From the NCBI GenBank assembly GCA_036130055.1, contig JAYYOR010000021.1, positions 4,467-68,466 of the forward strand: a stretch of DNA of 64,000 bases. The letters are read 5' to 3'. The position numbers and the translations under genes were made by a program. The notes beneath the pieces are model-generated. The model did not search any database and was not told the DNA's origin. It saw only the letters and a program-made list of their open reading frames with translations. Within the stretch, counting starts at the first letter, position 1. Each line of letters starts with the position of its first letter. This document shows positions 10,196 through 18,692 of this stretch, piece by piece. The DNA comes from TMED69 sp036130055. Lineage in GTDB: Bacteria; Pseudomonadota; Gammaproteobacteria; Ga0077536.

Positions 10196-11230
10196 ATGGG
10201 AATTAAAAATGATTGCTTAATCAGAGTTTTGCAAGGAAAATCTACCGCAAGAAAACCTATTTGGATTATGCGTCAAGCTGGTAGATATCTTCCTGAATAC
10301 AGAAAACTGAGAAAGAAGGCGGGTGACTTTCTTAACCTGTGTAAAACACCAGAGCTAGCTTGTCAAACAACACTAATGCCAGTCACAAGGTATGATTTAG
10401 ATGCTGCTATTATTTTTTCTGATATCCTTATTGTGCCAGAAGCCATGGGTATGCCCCTAAAATTCGAAGAAAAAAAAGGTCCTGTTTTTCAAAATCAAAT
10501 CAAAAACGAAACTGATCTGGCAGGTTTAAAGATACCGTCAATTGAGACCGACTTGCAATTCACCCTAAAAGCCATAGAAATTACAAAAAAAGAATTAAAT
10601 AATAGGATTCCTTTAATCGGATTCGTAGGTTCTCCCTGGACTTTAGCCTGTTATATGATTGACGGTGGTGCCTCTAAAACATTCGAGAACACTTTTAAAA
10701 TGATGTACGATCGCCCAGTCCTGTTATTAGAACTACTAGAGAAGTTATCAATCATACTTACAGAATATTTAAAATTGCAGGTAAAATACGGTGCTGATGC
10801 TTTAATGATTTTCGATACGTGGGGCGGAATTCTTCCATATTCAAAGTATGAAGAATTTTCTCTCAATTTTAATAAGAACATAATAGCATCTTTAAATAAT
10901 GCAAAAATCCCGAATATATTTTTTTCAAAAGGAGCTTTTAACCATATAGAAAAAATCCTAAATATTGAGCCATCTTGTGTGGGGCTAGATTGGACGACCA
11001 GTCTGAAAGAAGCGCAAAAAACAATCAAAGGAAGAGTCGCTATTCAAGGTAATCTGGATCCTTCGATTCTACTTTCTAGTGAAAAAGTCGTACAACAGGA
11101 AACCAATAAAATGCTGAATGAGATTGACAGCCAAACCAGACACATTGTCAATTTAGGGCACGGGATAACGCCCGGTGCAAATCCTAATAATATTGAAATT
11201 CTTATTGATACAGTTCGCAAATACAAATAA
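10196..11230 (+). CDS. hemE: Uroporphyrinogen decarboxylase HemE
   Basis: Removes four carboxyl groups from uroporphyrinogen III to give coproporphyrinogen III in haem biosynthesis. The N-terminal signature WIMRQAGRYLPEYR (from residue 23), the IIFSDILIVPEAMGM segment with its catalytic Asp, GSPWTLACYMIDGG, and the C-terminal NLGHGITPGANP are all present. 344 residues is standard. It starts four bases after gltD stops, the same order as in Pseudomonas, so it is probably co-transcribed with gltBD. Five bases separate it from the DUF368 gene. Confidence 0.96.
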   Translation: MGIKNDCLIRVLQGKSTARKPIWIMRQAGRYLPEYRKLRKKAGDFLNLCKTPELACQTTLMPVTRYDLDAAIIFSDILIVPEAMGMPLKFEEKKGPVFQNQIKNETDLAGLKIPSIETDLQFTLKAIEITKKELNNRIPLIGFVGSPWTLACYMIDGGASKTFENTFKMMYDRPVLLLELLEKLSIILTEYLKLQVKYGADALMIFDTWGGILPYSKYEEFSLNFNKNIIASLNNAKIPNIFFSKGAFNHIEKILNIEPSCVGLDWTTSLKEAQKTIKGRVAIQGNLDPSILLSSEKVVQQETNKMLNEIDSQTRHIVNLGHGITPGANPNNIEILIDTVRKYK

Positions 11231-11235
11231 GAACG

Positions 11236-12156
11236 ATGTCTCCCGCAAAAAAATATTCTGAAATTTTCATCAAGGGTTTTTTAATCGGATTCACTGATAT
11301 CATCCCTGGAATCTCGGGAGGTACAATGGCCCTTATACTTGGGATTTATGATAGAATAATCAAAACTATCGCCTCCTTAAATACCAAATGGCTGATTTAT
11401 GTACTTACACTGAGATTAAAAAAATCTGCCGAAGTCCTAGATTACAGCCTACTGATACCGTTGGTTGCTGGAATTCTTTCCGGGGTCCTATTCTTCACAA
11501 ATGTCGTGCCACTACCACTGTTTATTAAAGAATTCACTCTGGAAGTATTTAGTTTTTTCTTCGGACTGATATTACATACAATTTATTCAATTTCAAAAGA
11601 TAATTTCCGTTGCTCAATAATAAGCTTTATTTTTATCGCTGGCGGTTTCAGTCTTGGGTTTAGTCTTCTTCTTTTTGGCCAAGTAACGTTGCCTGACAGT
11701 TTTATAATCATTTTTGTGACCGGAGTTCTATCTGCAACCGCAATGATCCTCCCAGGTATATCCGGAGCTTTAATTCTTATTTTGCTAGGGAAATATTCGA
11801 CTATCTTTACAGCAATTGGAAATCTAGATTTTACTATTTTATTACCATTTATATGTGGCTTGATCACCGCGGTACTAGTTACCACCAAGATAATTGCGGT
11901 AATATTAAAAGACTATAGCATACATTGTTTTAACTTCATCAATGGTATTTTGATTTCTTCTTTAATTGTTCTTTGGCCGTTCCAAAACCGTCAGACAGAT
12001 AAAGATTCACAGATTAACCTTGAATCCTTTCATACGCCTCCTGATAGTATTGATACGTTGATAGCAGTAAGCCTAGTGACAACTGGATTTCTATTGATTT
12101 CCTGTCTTAAAAGATTGGCGTCCGAGAAACTGCAAAACGGAAACCAAAATTATTAG
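11236..12156 (+). CDS. DUF368 family membrane protein, probable polyprenyl-phosphate transporter
   Basis: A 306-residue polytopic membrane protein of the DUF368 family, members of which (PopT) have been implicated in returning undecaprenyl phosphate across the inner membrane for cell-wall and O-antigen synthesis. The family hallmark is seen twice: GFTDIIPGISGGTMALILG at residues 18-36 and a related ATAMILPGISGALILILLG in the second half, reflecting an internal duplication. About eight hydrophobic helices can be drawn. It follows hemE by five bases and its 3' end overlaps the convergent lnt gene by 66 bases. The substrate is by family analogy only. Confidence 0.85.
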   Translation: MSPAKKYSEIFIKGFLIGFTDIIPGISGGTMALILGIYDRIIKTIASLNTKWLIYVLTLRLKKSAEVLDYSLLIPLVAGILSGVLFFTNVVPLPLFIKEFTLEVFSFFFGLILHTIYSISKDNFRCSIISFIFIAGGFSLGFSLLLFGQVTLPDSFIIIFVTGVLSATAMILPGISGALILILLGKYSTIFTAIGNLDFTILLPFICGLITAVLVTTKIIAVILKDYSIHCFNFINGILISSLIVLWPFQNRQTDKDSQINLESFHTPPDSIDTLIAVSLVTTGFLLISCLKRLASEKLQNGNQNY

Positions 12157-13617
12157 GATCAATAGGCCAGAAACAATTCCTTTTTCGCCGATCTTACCGT
12201 AAAAGGTCTCACCTTCTTGCCCCACAATTTGATTTGTGATTATTTGGGAAGTGAATTTATCGGTTACTTTTAAAAGTTTTCCTCGATGGTCAATAAAGGC
12301 ACTGATTCCGGTATTAGTTGCTCTTATAATTGGCCTTCCTAACTCTGCGGCTCTTACCCGAACAATTTGTAAATGTTGGAATGCAGCCACTGTATTGCCA
12401 AACCAAGAGTCGTTACTTACATTGATTATTAACTCAGCTTTTGGAAGTGATGAACGAGCTATGGAAGCAAAAGCAATCTCGTAGCAAATCAAAAGACCAA
12501 CTGACCTTCCCTTTACAAAAACACTATTCTTTTCAGTTGGACCCGGGTCAAAATCAGAAAGGGGTATATCAATTTTAGAATATAAGTCAGCTAAAACCCG
12601 TCTAAAGGGAAAATACTCTCCAAAGGGCACAAGCTTTCTTTTTTTATACAAATCGTTCGAACTTCCTAACACCAAAATACTATTAAATATTTTATTATCT
12701 ATTTTTTGGTGAAACGGGATACCAATAATTAGAGCTGTCTCCGTCTTGTTGCTTTTGTTTAAAAGCATCTGAATAAAGGTCTCTTCTAAATTAATCAATT
12801 CGGTGAAGACTGTCTCAGGCCAGACTACTACGTCGGCCTTCCATTCATCTTGCGATAATTCCATATAACGTTCTAAAATCAACTCAGTTGATTGGTCTGA
12901 CCATCTTTTGTCTTGGGTTACTGAACCTTGAATAATTGATATTTTTAAGGGTGCACTTGTATCGGAAGTATATTGGACATCATTTAACGCATAAATCATT
13001 AGCGAAAAAAGACCAAACAAACAGAGAAATTTTATTTTTTTAAGCCAACAAGAAGAAGATAAAATCGAAAAGGCACAAAAAGAAATAGCTACAACAACAA
13101 ATGAAATTCCATAAGCCCCAATCAAGGGAAAGAGGTTTGAAAAAGGGCTATCAATCTGACTATAACCCAAAATTAACCAAGGGAATCCGGTAAAAAAATA
13201 ACTTCGTGCTATCTCCATGAGCAACCAAAAAAAAGAAATCATAAGTGCACCAATGATAGACAATTTAAAAACCAGATTTGTAAGTAAACCAAATATAGAA
13301 AAATATAATGAAAGTAAAGATATAAAAAGGGCATTCAATGTGACTGCTAAAAAACTATTGGGGAAACCAAAATTTTCAATGCTTATATGAATCCACCATA
13401 TATTTGAACCAAAATACCCGATACCAAAGAACCAACCAACCCAAAAGGATTCAATTTTTCCAATATTTTTCAAAAGGAAGAGAAACCAAATTATTGAAAA
13501 AAAAACAATTGGCCATAATGCTATTTCTGAAAAAGAAAAAAATGAAATAGAACCAGACAATGTCGCTTGAACCAAATTCGGCGTTGTTATTTGAGACTTA
13601 ACTGTCCTCTTTGCCAT
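12091..13617 (-). CDS. lnt: Apolipoprotein N-acyltransferase Lnt
   Basis: Adds the third acyl chain to the N-terminal cysteine of lipoproteins in the inner membrane, so that BamB, BamC and PilF made from this window can mature. The N-terminal half has several transmembrane helices; the C-terminal nitrilase-like domain shows the Glu-Lys-Cys triad in VVWPETVF, KLVPFGEYFPFR and LLICYEIAF. Length 508 matches the family. Its start overlaps the end of corC by 20 bases, as in the ybeZ-ybeY-ybeX-lnt operon of E. coli. The 3' end overlaps the opposing DUF368 gene by 66 bases. Confidence 0.95.
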   Translation of the reverse strand: MAKRTVKSQITTPNLVQATLSGSISFFSFSEIALWPIVFFSIIWFLFLLKNIGKIESFWVGWFFGIGYFGSNIWWIHISIENFGFPNSFLAVTLNALFISLLSLYFSIFGLLTNLVFKLSIIGALMISFFWLLMEIARSYFFTGFPWLILGYSQIDSPFSNLFPLIGAYGISFVVVAISFCAFSILSSSCWLKKIKFLCLFGLFSLMIYALNDVQYTSDTSAPLKISIIQGSVTQDKRWSDQSTELILERYMELSQDEWKADVVVWPETVFTELINLEETFIQMLLNKSNKTETALIIGIPFHQKIDNKIFNSILVLGSSNDLYKKRKLVPFGEYFPFRRVLADLYSKIDIPLSDFDPGPTEKNSVFVKGRSVGLLICYEIAFASIARSSLPKAELIINVSNDSWFGNTVAAFQHLQIVRVRAAELGRPIIRATNTGISAFIDHRGKLLKVTDKFTSQIITNQIVGQEGETFYGKIGEKGIVSGLLILIILVSVLQFLGRQSFKTGNQ

Positions 13618-14461
13618 TTGTTTTCTGTTGATTTTGTTCTCTTATTATTCTTAACAAATGAGATCTACGCTGGTCTGCCCTCAAAACCTTAAAAGTTAAA
13701 CCTTCATATTTTACCTCTTCACCCTTTGCTGGAACGTGGCCAAGTAACTTAGTGACGAGCCCACCCACTGTCTCATAATCATCCTGTAAAATCTCCATAT
13801 TAAAGTAATCTGCAAACTCATCTATTGAAGTGCGAGATTTAACTGTAAACCTCTCTTTTCCGTGTTGCCTAATATTTTCTTCATCCTCATAATCGTGCTC
13901 ATCATCTATGTTTCCAACGATTTGTTCAAGCACATCTTCTATCGAGACGAGACCGGAAACTTTCCCATACTCATCGACCACTACAGCTAAATGATTTCGA
14001 TTCGCCTTGAATTCTCTTAACAGGATATTGAGTTTTTTGCTTTCTGGCACAAAAACTGGTGAACGAAGCATGCTTTTTATTTTATTTTCACTCTCAGTAA
14101 GTTCGCTTGCCAAGAGATCTTTTGCTAACAATATACCTAAAACATTTTCACCTGTCTCATCAAAAACTGGAAATCGAGAATGACCAGAACTTGCCATTTT
14201 TTTCTGAATATCTTTTATCTCATCAGTTATTGTTATAGATGTAATTTCCGAAGACGGTAACATTATGTCTCGCACTTGCATCTCGGAAACCATCAGAGCC
14301 CCTTCCATCATTGCCTGAGTATCTATATCAACCATATTATTGCTTTCGGCTAACTGTAATATTTCAATTAAAATACTATTTTCTTTGGGCGCACTTAGAA
14401 TCATTCTCAATATCACTTTCCTAATACTTGGCGCAATTTTTATTTGAAAAAAATTAAACAT
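13598..14461 (-). CDS. corC: CorC/YbeX, CBS-domain protein
   Basis: Soluble CBS-pair protein of the CorC/YbeX group, linked to magnesium/cobalt efflux and ribosome-related functions. Two CBS motifs cover about residues 60-190 (MQVRDIMLPSSEI, GHSRFPVFDE, FVPESKKLNILL, HLAVVVDEYGKVSGLVSIEDVLEQIVGNIDDE) and the CorC_HlyC domain follows to about 280 (ETVGGLVTKLLGHVPAKGEEV). Length 287 residues. It lies between ybeY and lnt in the conserved order. The biochemical role is uncertain even in model organisms. Confidence 0.92.
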   Translation of the reverse strand: MFNFFQIKIAPSIRKVILRMILSAPKENSILIEILQLAESNNMVDIDTQAMMEGALMVSEMQVRDIMLPSSEITSITITDEIKDIQKKMASSGHSRFPVFDETGENVLGILLAKDLLASELTESENKIKSMLRSPVFVPESKKLNILLREFKANRNHLAVVVDEYGKVSGLVSIEDVLEQIVGNIDDEHDYEDEENIRQHGKERFTVKSRTSIDEFADYFNMEILQDDYETVGGLVTKLLGHVPAKGEEVKYEGLTFKVLRADQRRSHLLRIIREQNQQKTNGKEDS

Positions 14462-14506
14462 TTGAAATTATTACCTTAAAATTTTTCTCGGCTCTTTTTA
14501 AACAAG

Positions 14507-15016
14507 TTAAACATAGGGATTAGAATAACCTAATTTGACCATTATTTTAGATTCAAGTTTTTCCATTATATCTGCTGAACTTTTGTTATCATGCAAGTAA
14601 CCCTTAAGATGTAATATGCCATGGATCAACATATGACTAAATCGCTCTTCAAAATCGATACCCAGAAATTTTGCCTCAGAAAGTACCACCTCATCACATA
14701 TAAGAATATCGCCTAAATGATTCGGTAAAGAAAATATATCATTCCCACATGGAAAAGCTAAAACATTAGTTGATTTATTTTTCGACCGAAATTTTTTGTT
14801 TGTCTTTTTTGACTCCGCAGAGTTACATATTTTGATAGAAATTTTCTGATTCTCTATAGGAATCTCTAATCTAATGGAGGCAAGTACTTTTACCACTAAA
14901 TCAGTGTAATCCCACAATTGCAAAGAGTCTTCAACATCAAGAGTAAAAGTTGATAGAATATCTGGTGAATCAACCAATAGTGTTTTTTGAACTGGTTCCA
15001 CTTGATTTCTTTTCAT
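14507..15016 (-). CDS. ybeY: Endoribonuclease YbeY (rRNA maturation factor)
   Basis: Metal-dependent RNase involved in 16S rRNA 3' maturation and 70S quality control. The zinc motif HGILHLKGYLH supplies the three histidines in HxxxHxxxxxH arrangement. The conserved part begins about 35 residues into the 169-residue frame, so the true start could be later than the ATG at 15016; that ATG makes the gene overlap phoH by 47 bases. Gene order miaB-phoH-ybeY-corC-lnt is the conserved gammaproteobacterial one. Confidence 0.92.
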   Translation of the reverse strand: MKRNQVEPVQKTLLVDSPDILSTFTLDVEDSLQLWDYTDLVVKVLASIRLEIPIENQKISIKICNSAESKKTNKKFRSKNKSTNVLAFPCGNDIFSLPNHLGDILICDEVVLSEAKFLGIDFEERFSHMLIHGILHLKGYLHDNKSSADIMEKLESKIMVKLGYSNPYV

Positions 15017-15956
15017 GTCTGCCGTAGGCCTTAAGAATTTCTGCTACTAATCTATGTCGCACAACATCTTTTGTTGAAAAAAAGTTAAAACTTACCTCCG
15101 GTAAATCATCTAGGATCCTCGAGACATGTTTTAACCCGGACTCGGTTCCTCTTGGTAAATCAATCTGAGTTATGTCTCCCGTAATCACGGCTCTTGAACC
15201 AAAACCAATTCTGGTTAGAAACATTTTCATTTGCTCTGGCGTAGTGTTCTGAGCCTCATCTAGAATAATAAAAGACTCATTCAAGGAACGACCTCTCATA
15301 AAGGCTAACGGCGCAACCTCGATAATATTTCTTTCTATCAGCTTAGACACTTTTTCAAAGCCCATGATCTCATGCAATGCATCATAAAGTGGTCGCAAAT
15401 AGGGGTCTATTTTTTGAGACATATCTCCCGGTAAGAAACCAAGTCTTTCTCCAGCCTCTACTGCAGGGCGGACAAGACAAACCCGACGAACACTATTATA
15501 TTCCAAAGCATTTACTGCACTCGCTACTGCTAAATAAGTTTTGCCTGTGCCTGCAGGTCCGATCCCAAAACATATTTCCCGATTAGCCATAGCATCAATA
15601 TATTCTGCTTGCACTAAACTTCTCGCGGAAATATTTTTTTTTCTAGTTGAAATTGTTCCTAAAATCTCATTTCGGCATTTTAAATTATTAGATTTACTTT
15701 GTTGAATTTGCAAATGTATTTCTCTTTTTGTAATGTTATTAGATTGGGTGATTTCGTAAAGTTGTTTTAAAATTGTGCAAGTCGCCTCGACATTCTCCGG
15801 TGAACCAGACAAATGAAAATTATTTCCTCGATTGGAAATATTTACACTTATATTTGTTTCGATGAATCGTAGATTTTCGTCGAATTGACCACATAAATTA
15901 GCCAAACGTCGATTATCATCCGGTTCTAAAGCGATTAATGATTCTATCTCTTTCAA
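14970..15956 (-). CDS. phoH: PhoH/YbeZ family ATPase
   Basis: PhoH-like P-loop ATPase, partner of YbeY in RNA metabolism. The N-terminal part (1-75) is the KH-like domain with LEPDDNRRLANLCGQFDENL, matching the start of YbeZ. The ATPase domain shows Walker A GPAGTGKTYLAV near residue 138, LGFLPGDMSQKIDPYLRPLYDAL cut short here as GFLPGDM and Walker B FIILDEAQN. Length 328 residues. It follows miaB by 15 bases on the same strand and overlaps ybeY. Confidence 0.93.
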   Translation of the reverse strand: MKEIESLIALEPDDNRRLANLCGQFDENLRFIETNISVNISNRGNNFHLSGSPENVEATCTILKQLYEITQSNNITKREIHLQIQQSKSNNLKCRNEILGTISTRKKNISARSLVQAEYIDAMANREICFGIGPAGTGKTYLAVASAVNALEYNSVRRVCLVRPAVEAGERLGFLPGDMSQKIDPYLRPLYDALHEIMGFEKVSKLIERNIIEVAPLAFMRGRSLNESFIILDEAQNTTPEQMKMFLTRIGFGSRAVITGDITQIDLPRGTESGLKHVSRILDDLPEVSFNFFSTKDVVRHRLVAEILKAYGRHEKKSSGTSSKNTIG

Positions 15957-15971
15957 AAGTTTAACCCAAAT

Positions 15972-17300
15972 TTAAATTAACTCGCCTCTTAGTGAATTGG
16001 GGAGTACTTCTGTAATTTTGACGCTTACCATATTTCCTATCATTGCCTTTTTGCCCGAAAAATTAACAACCCGATTATTAGATGTTCTACCAGCAAGAAG
16101 ACCATCGGCTTTTTTTGAGAGACCACTCACTAAGATCTCTTGCTCTGTACCTAACATTTGCTCTGAAAAAATATTTGAGTAACTGCTAAGCATATTCTGA
16201 AGCCTAGATAATCTGTTTTTCTTTTCCCCTATACTGATATCATCTTTAAGATAAGAGGCCGGCGTCCCTGGACGATTACTATAAATAAAACTATAGGATT
16301 GATCGAATTCTACTTGTTCTACAAGATCTAGTGTTCTCTGAAAATCTTCTTCAGTTTCCCCTGGAAAACCAACAATAAAATCACTAGTTACGCTAATAGA
16401 GGGGCATCTTTTTTTTAACTTGGCAATTATTGCTTTGTACTCAATTGACGTATAGCCACGTTTCATCTTACTTAAAATCCTATCTGATCCACTTTGAACT
16501 GGCAAGTGAACCTGATTAACCAAAGATGGAATCTCCCCATATACATTAATTAATCTGTCAGAAAATTCTAAGGGGTGGGATGTTGTATAGCGGATTCGTT
16601 GAATTCCCTCTAAACGAGATATTAAAAAGAGTAAAGCTGCTAGGTCTATTATTCTTCCTTTATCGTCCTCTGATTTATAAGCATTAACATTTTGACCTAA
16701 TAAGATAATCTCCTTTGAGCCTCTTGAGGCCAAATTATAAATCTCTCTCACCACATCTTTCAGTGGTCTACTGAACTCTTCTCCCCGTGTGTAAGGAACT
16801 ACACAAAAGGAACAATATTTACTACAACCCTCCATAATTGACACATAAGAGGAAGCTGCGACATTTCTACTCACAGGCAGATTGTCGAATTTCTCGAGCT
16901 CAGGAAAATTAATATCAATCGCCGGCGCTTTTTTGACCCTCGCCTTTTCTACAAGCTCCGGAAGCTTATGAATTGTCTGAGGACCAAATACTAGATCGAC
17001 AAACGGAGCTCTTTTTAGTATGTCCTCGCCTTCTTGAGTCGCTACACACCCTCCGACTCCAATTAATAAATTTAAATTTTTTTCCTTTAGAGTTTTCCAA
17101 CGACCTAATTCTGAAAAAAGCTTATGTTGCGCTTTATCTCTAACAGAGCAAGTATTCACGAGTATTAAGTCAGCTTCTTTTGGATCCTCAACACTTTTAA
17201 ATTTCATTTTAGCCTCTAGTAGGTCATGCATCTTCCCTGAATCATAGTCATTCATCTGACAACCAAAAGTCTTTATGTAAAAACGCTTTTTCATACTCAT
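15972..17300 (-). CDS. miaB: tRNA-2-methylthio-N6-isopentenyladenosine synthase MiaB
   Basis: Radical-SAM methylthiotransferase that adds the methylthio group to i6A37 of tRNA. The N-terminal MTTase domain has cysteines in TFGCQMND, LVNTCSVRD and GVGGCVA for the auxiliary 4Fe-4S cluster; the radical-SAM motif is CSKYCSFC; a C-terminal TRAM domain (about 375-442) follows. Length 442 is standard. It is the gene upstream of phoH-ybeY, with panC 25 bases before it. Two Fe-S clusters tie it to the SUF operon in this window. Confidence 0.96.
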   Translation of the reverse strand: MSMKKRFYIKTFGCQMNDYDSGKMHDLLEAKMKFKSVEDPKEADLILVNTCSVRDKAQHKLFSELGRWKTLKEKNLNLLIGVGGCVATQEGEDILKRAPFVDLVFGPQTIHKLPELVEKARVKKAPAIDINFPELEKFDNLPVSRNVAASSYVSIMEGCSKYCSFCVVPYTRGEEFSRPLKDVVREIYNLASRGSKEIILLGQNVNAYKSEDDKGRIIDLAALLFLISRLEGIQRIRYTTSHPLEFSDRLINVYGEIPSLVNQVHLPVQSGSDRILSKMKRGYTSIEYKAIIAKLKKRCPSISVTSDFIVGFPGETEEDFQRTLDLVEQVEFDQSYSFIYSNRPGTPASYLKDDISIGEKKNRLSRLQNMLSSYSNIFSEQMLGTEQEILVSGLSKKADGLLAGRTSNNRVVNFSGKKAMIGNMVSVKITEVLPNSLRGELI

Positions 17301-17325
17301 TCTTTATAGTAAATTTTATTCTAAA

Positions 17326-18186
17326 CTACAGTTCAACGCCTATGTTATCAATTAAACGCGCTTTTCCCAACCACACAGCTATTAGAATGACGAGACCTTT
17401 GTCATTTTTTTCGGGCACGGATAAATCTTGGGCTTTGCGCATTTCAAAATATTCTACTTTCATTTCTTTAGATTCTAATTCGGCAATTATTTCTTTTTTT
17501 ACTTTGTAAAAATATTGAGGTCCTTTTTTTTTTAAAACATCTGACGCCCTCAAAAGAGAAGAATAGATTTTGGGAGCAAATGTTCTTTCTCTTTCGGAAA
17601 GGTATCTGTTACGAGAACTAAGCGCTAATCCGTCGGTATCCCTTTGAGTTGGCATCCCCAATATCGTCGTCGGGATTAATAAATCTGAAACCATCCTCTT
17701 TATGACAAGTAGTTGCTGGTAATCTTTTTTACCAAATAATGCAAAATTGGGGCCGCAAGATACTAATAGTTTTGTAACTACAGTCGCAACGCCCGAAAAA
17801 TGGCCTGGCCTGTGCTTACCACATAGAATTTCTGAAATCTGGGGTACAGTAACCCTGGTGTCAACATCCGTTCCTAAGGGATAAAGTTCACTCAAATTAG
17901 GTATAAAAATTAAGTCTACCCCTTCTGTTTCCAACATTTTTTTATCTGCATCGATGCTACTTGGATAAGATTCGTAATCCTCACCACGTCCAAACTGAAT
18001 TGGGTTTACAAATATTGAAACAACAGTCTTGGAGGCTAGCTTTTTTGCTTCTTTAATTAAATAAATATGACCTGCATGTAAGCTTCCCATTGTCGGGACT
18101 AGGGCAATCGTTTCGTTATTTTTTTTCCAATCCTCGGTGGCATAAATTAACTTATTTACTTCATATATTGAATTCATAAGAGTCAC
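17326..18186 (-). CDS. panC: Pantothenate synthetase PanC
   Basis: Joins pantoate and beta-alanine with ATP to make pantothenate. The nucleotide-binding PTMGSLHAGHIYLI (HIGH-like) and the KMSKS-like LSSRNRYLS are present, as are GKKDYQQL and HRPGHFSGVATVV. 286 residues. The GTG at 18186 overlaps the folK stop as GTGA; an ATG three codons further in is an alternative start. Normally panB lies between folK and panC; here the two are directly coupled, so pantoate supply must be encoded elsewhere or imported. Confidence 0.95.
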   Translation of the reverse strand: MTLMNSIYEVNKLIYATEDWKKNNETIALVPTMGSLHAGHIYLIKEAKKLASKTVVSIFVNPIQFGRGEDYESYPSSIDADKKMLETEGVDLIFIPNLSELYPLGTDVDTRVTVPQISEILCGKHRPGHFSGVATVVTKLLVSCGPNFALFGKKDYQQLLVIKRMVSDLLIPTTILGMPTQRDTDGLALSSRNRYLSERERTFAPKIYSSLLRASDVLKKKGPQYFYKVKKEIIAELESKEMKVEYFEMRKAQDLSVPEKNDKGLVILIAVWLGKARLIDNIGVEL

Positions 18187-18692
18187 CTTTGAGCATCATT
18201 TATTCTTTTACAATTGTTTAAGGCTATTTTATCCATGAGTTCGGATACTTTCCCTTGGCCAGGTATTACAATGTCACTTTTTAATTCCGATAATGGAAGC
18301 AAAACAAATGACCTATTTTTTATCTCAGGATGAGGAATGGTCAGATATTCGTAATTAATTGTAATCCTATCGTAAATCAATATGTCAATGTCAATGGGTC
18401 GAGAATCCCATTGCTTTCTAGCTTTGTTGCGTCCTAATTGAAGCTCAACAGATTGAGTTTGTTTTAGTAATTCATCTGGAGATGAATTTGTAACAAAAGA
18501 ACCAGCGGCATTGATGTAATTAGGTTGGGGCAAATTTCCAAGGGGTGGACTTAGGTAAAAGTTTGAGAAGCTTTCTAGCTTGATTTTTTTTGTTGCAATT
18601 AACAGATCGATCGCTCGTTTTATATTTACTACAGAGTTTCCTTGATTACTACCAAAACCTAAATAAACCAAAATTTCTCTCATTTTTTTCAC
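18183..18692 (-). CDS. folK: 6-hydroxymethyl-7,8-dihydropterin pyrophosphokinase FolK
   Basis: Transfers pyrophosphate from ATP to hydroxymethyl-dihydropterin in folate biosynthesis. It shows LGFGSNQGN at the N-terminus, the LQLGRNK...WDSRPIDIDILIYD signature with the two catalytic aspartates, and the IPHPEIKNRSFVLLPL block. Length 169. Start is taken at the GTG overlapping the pcnB stop (GTGA); an ATG lies three codons further in. Coupled on both sides: pcnB upstream and panC downstream. Confidence 0.95.
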   Translation of the reverse strand: MKKMREILVYLGFGSNQGNSVVNIKRAIDLLIATKKIKLESFSNFYLSPPLGNLPQPNYINAAGSFVTNSSPDELLKQTQSVELQLGRNKARKQWDSRPIDIDILIYDRITINYEYLTIPHPEIKNRSFVLLPLSELKSDIVIPGQGKVSELMDKIALNNCKRINDAQR

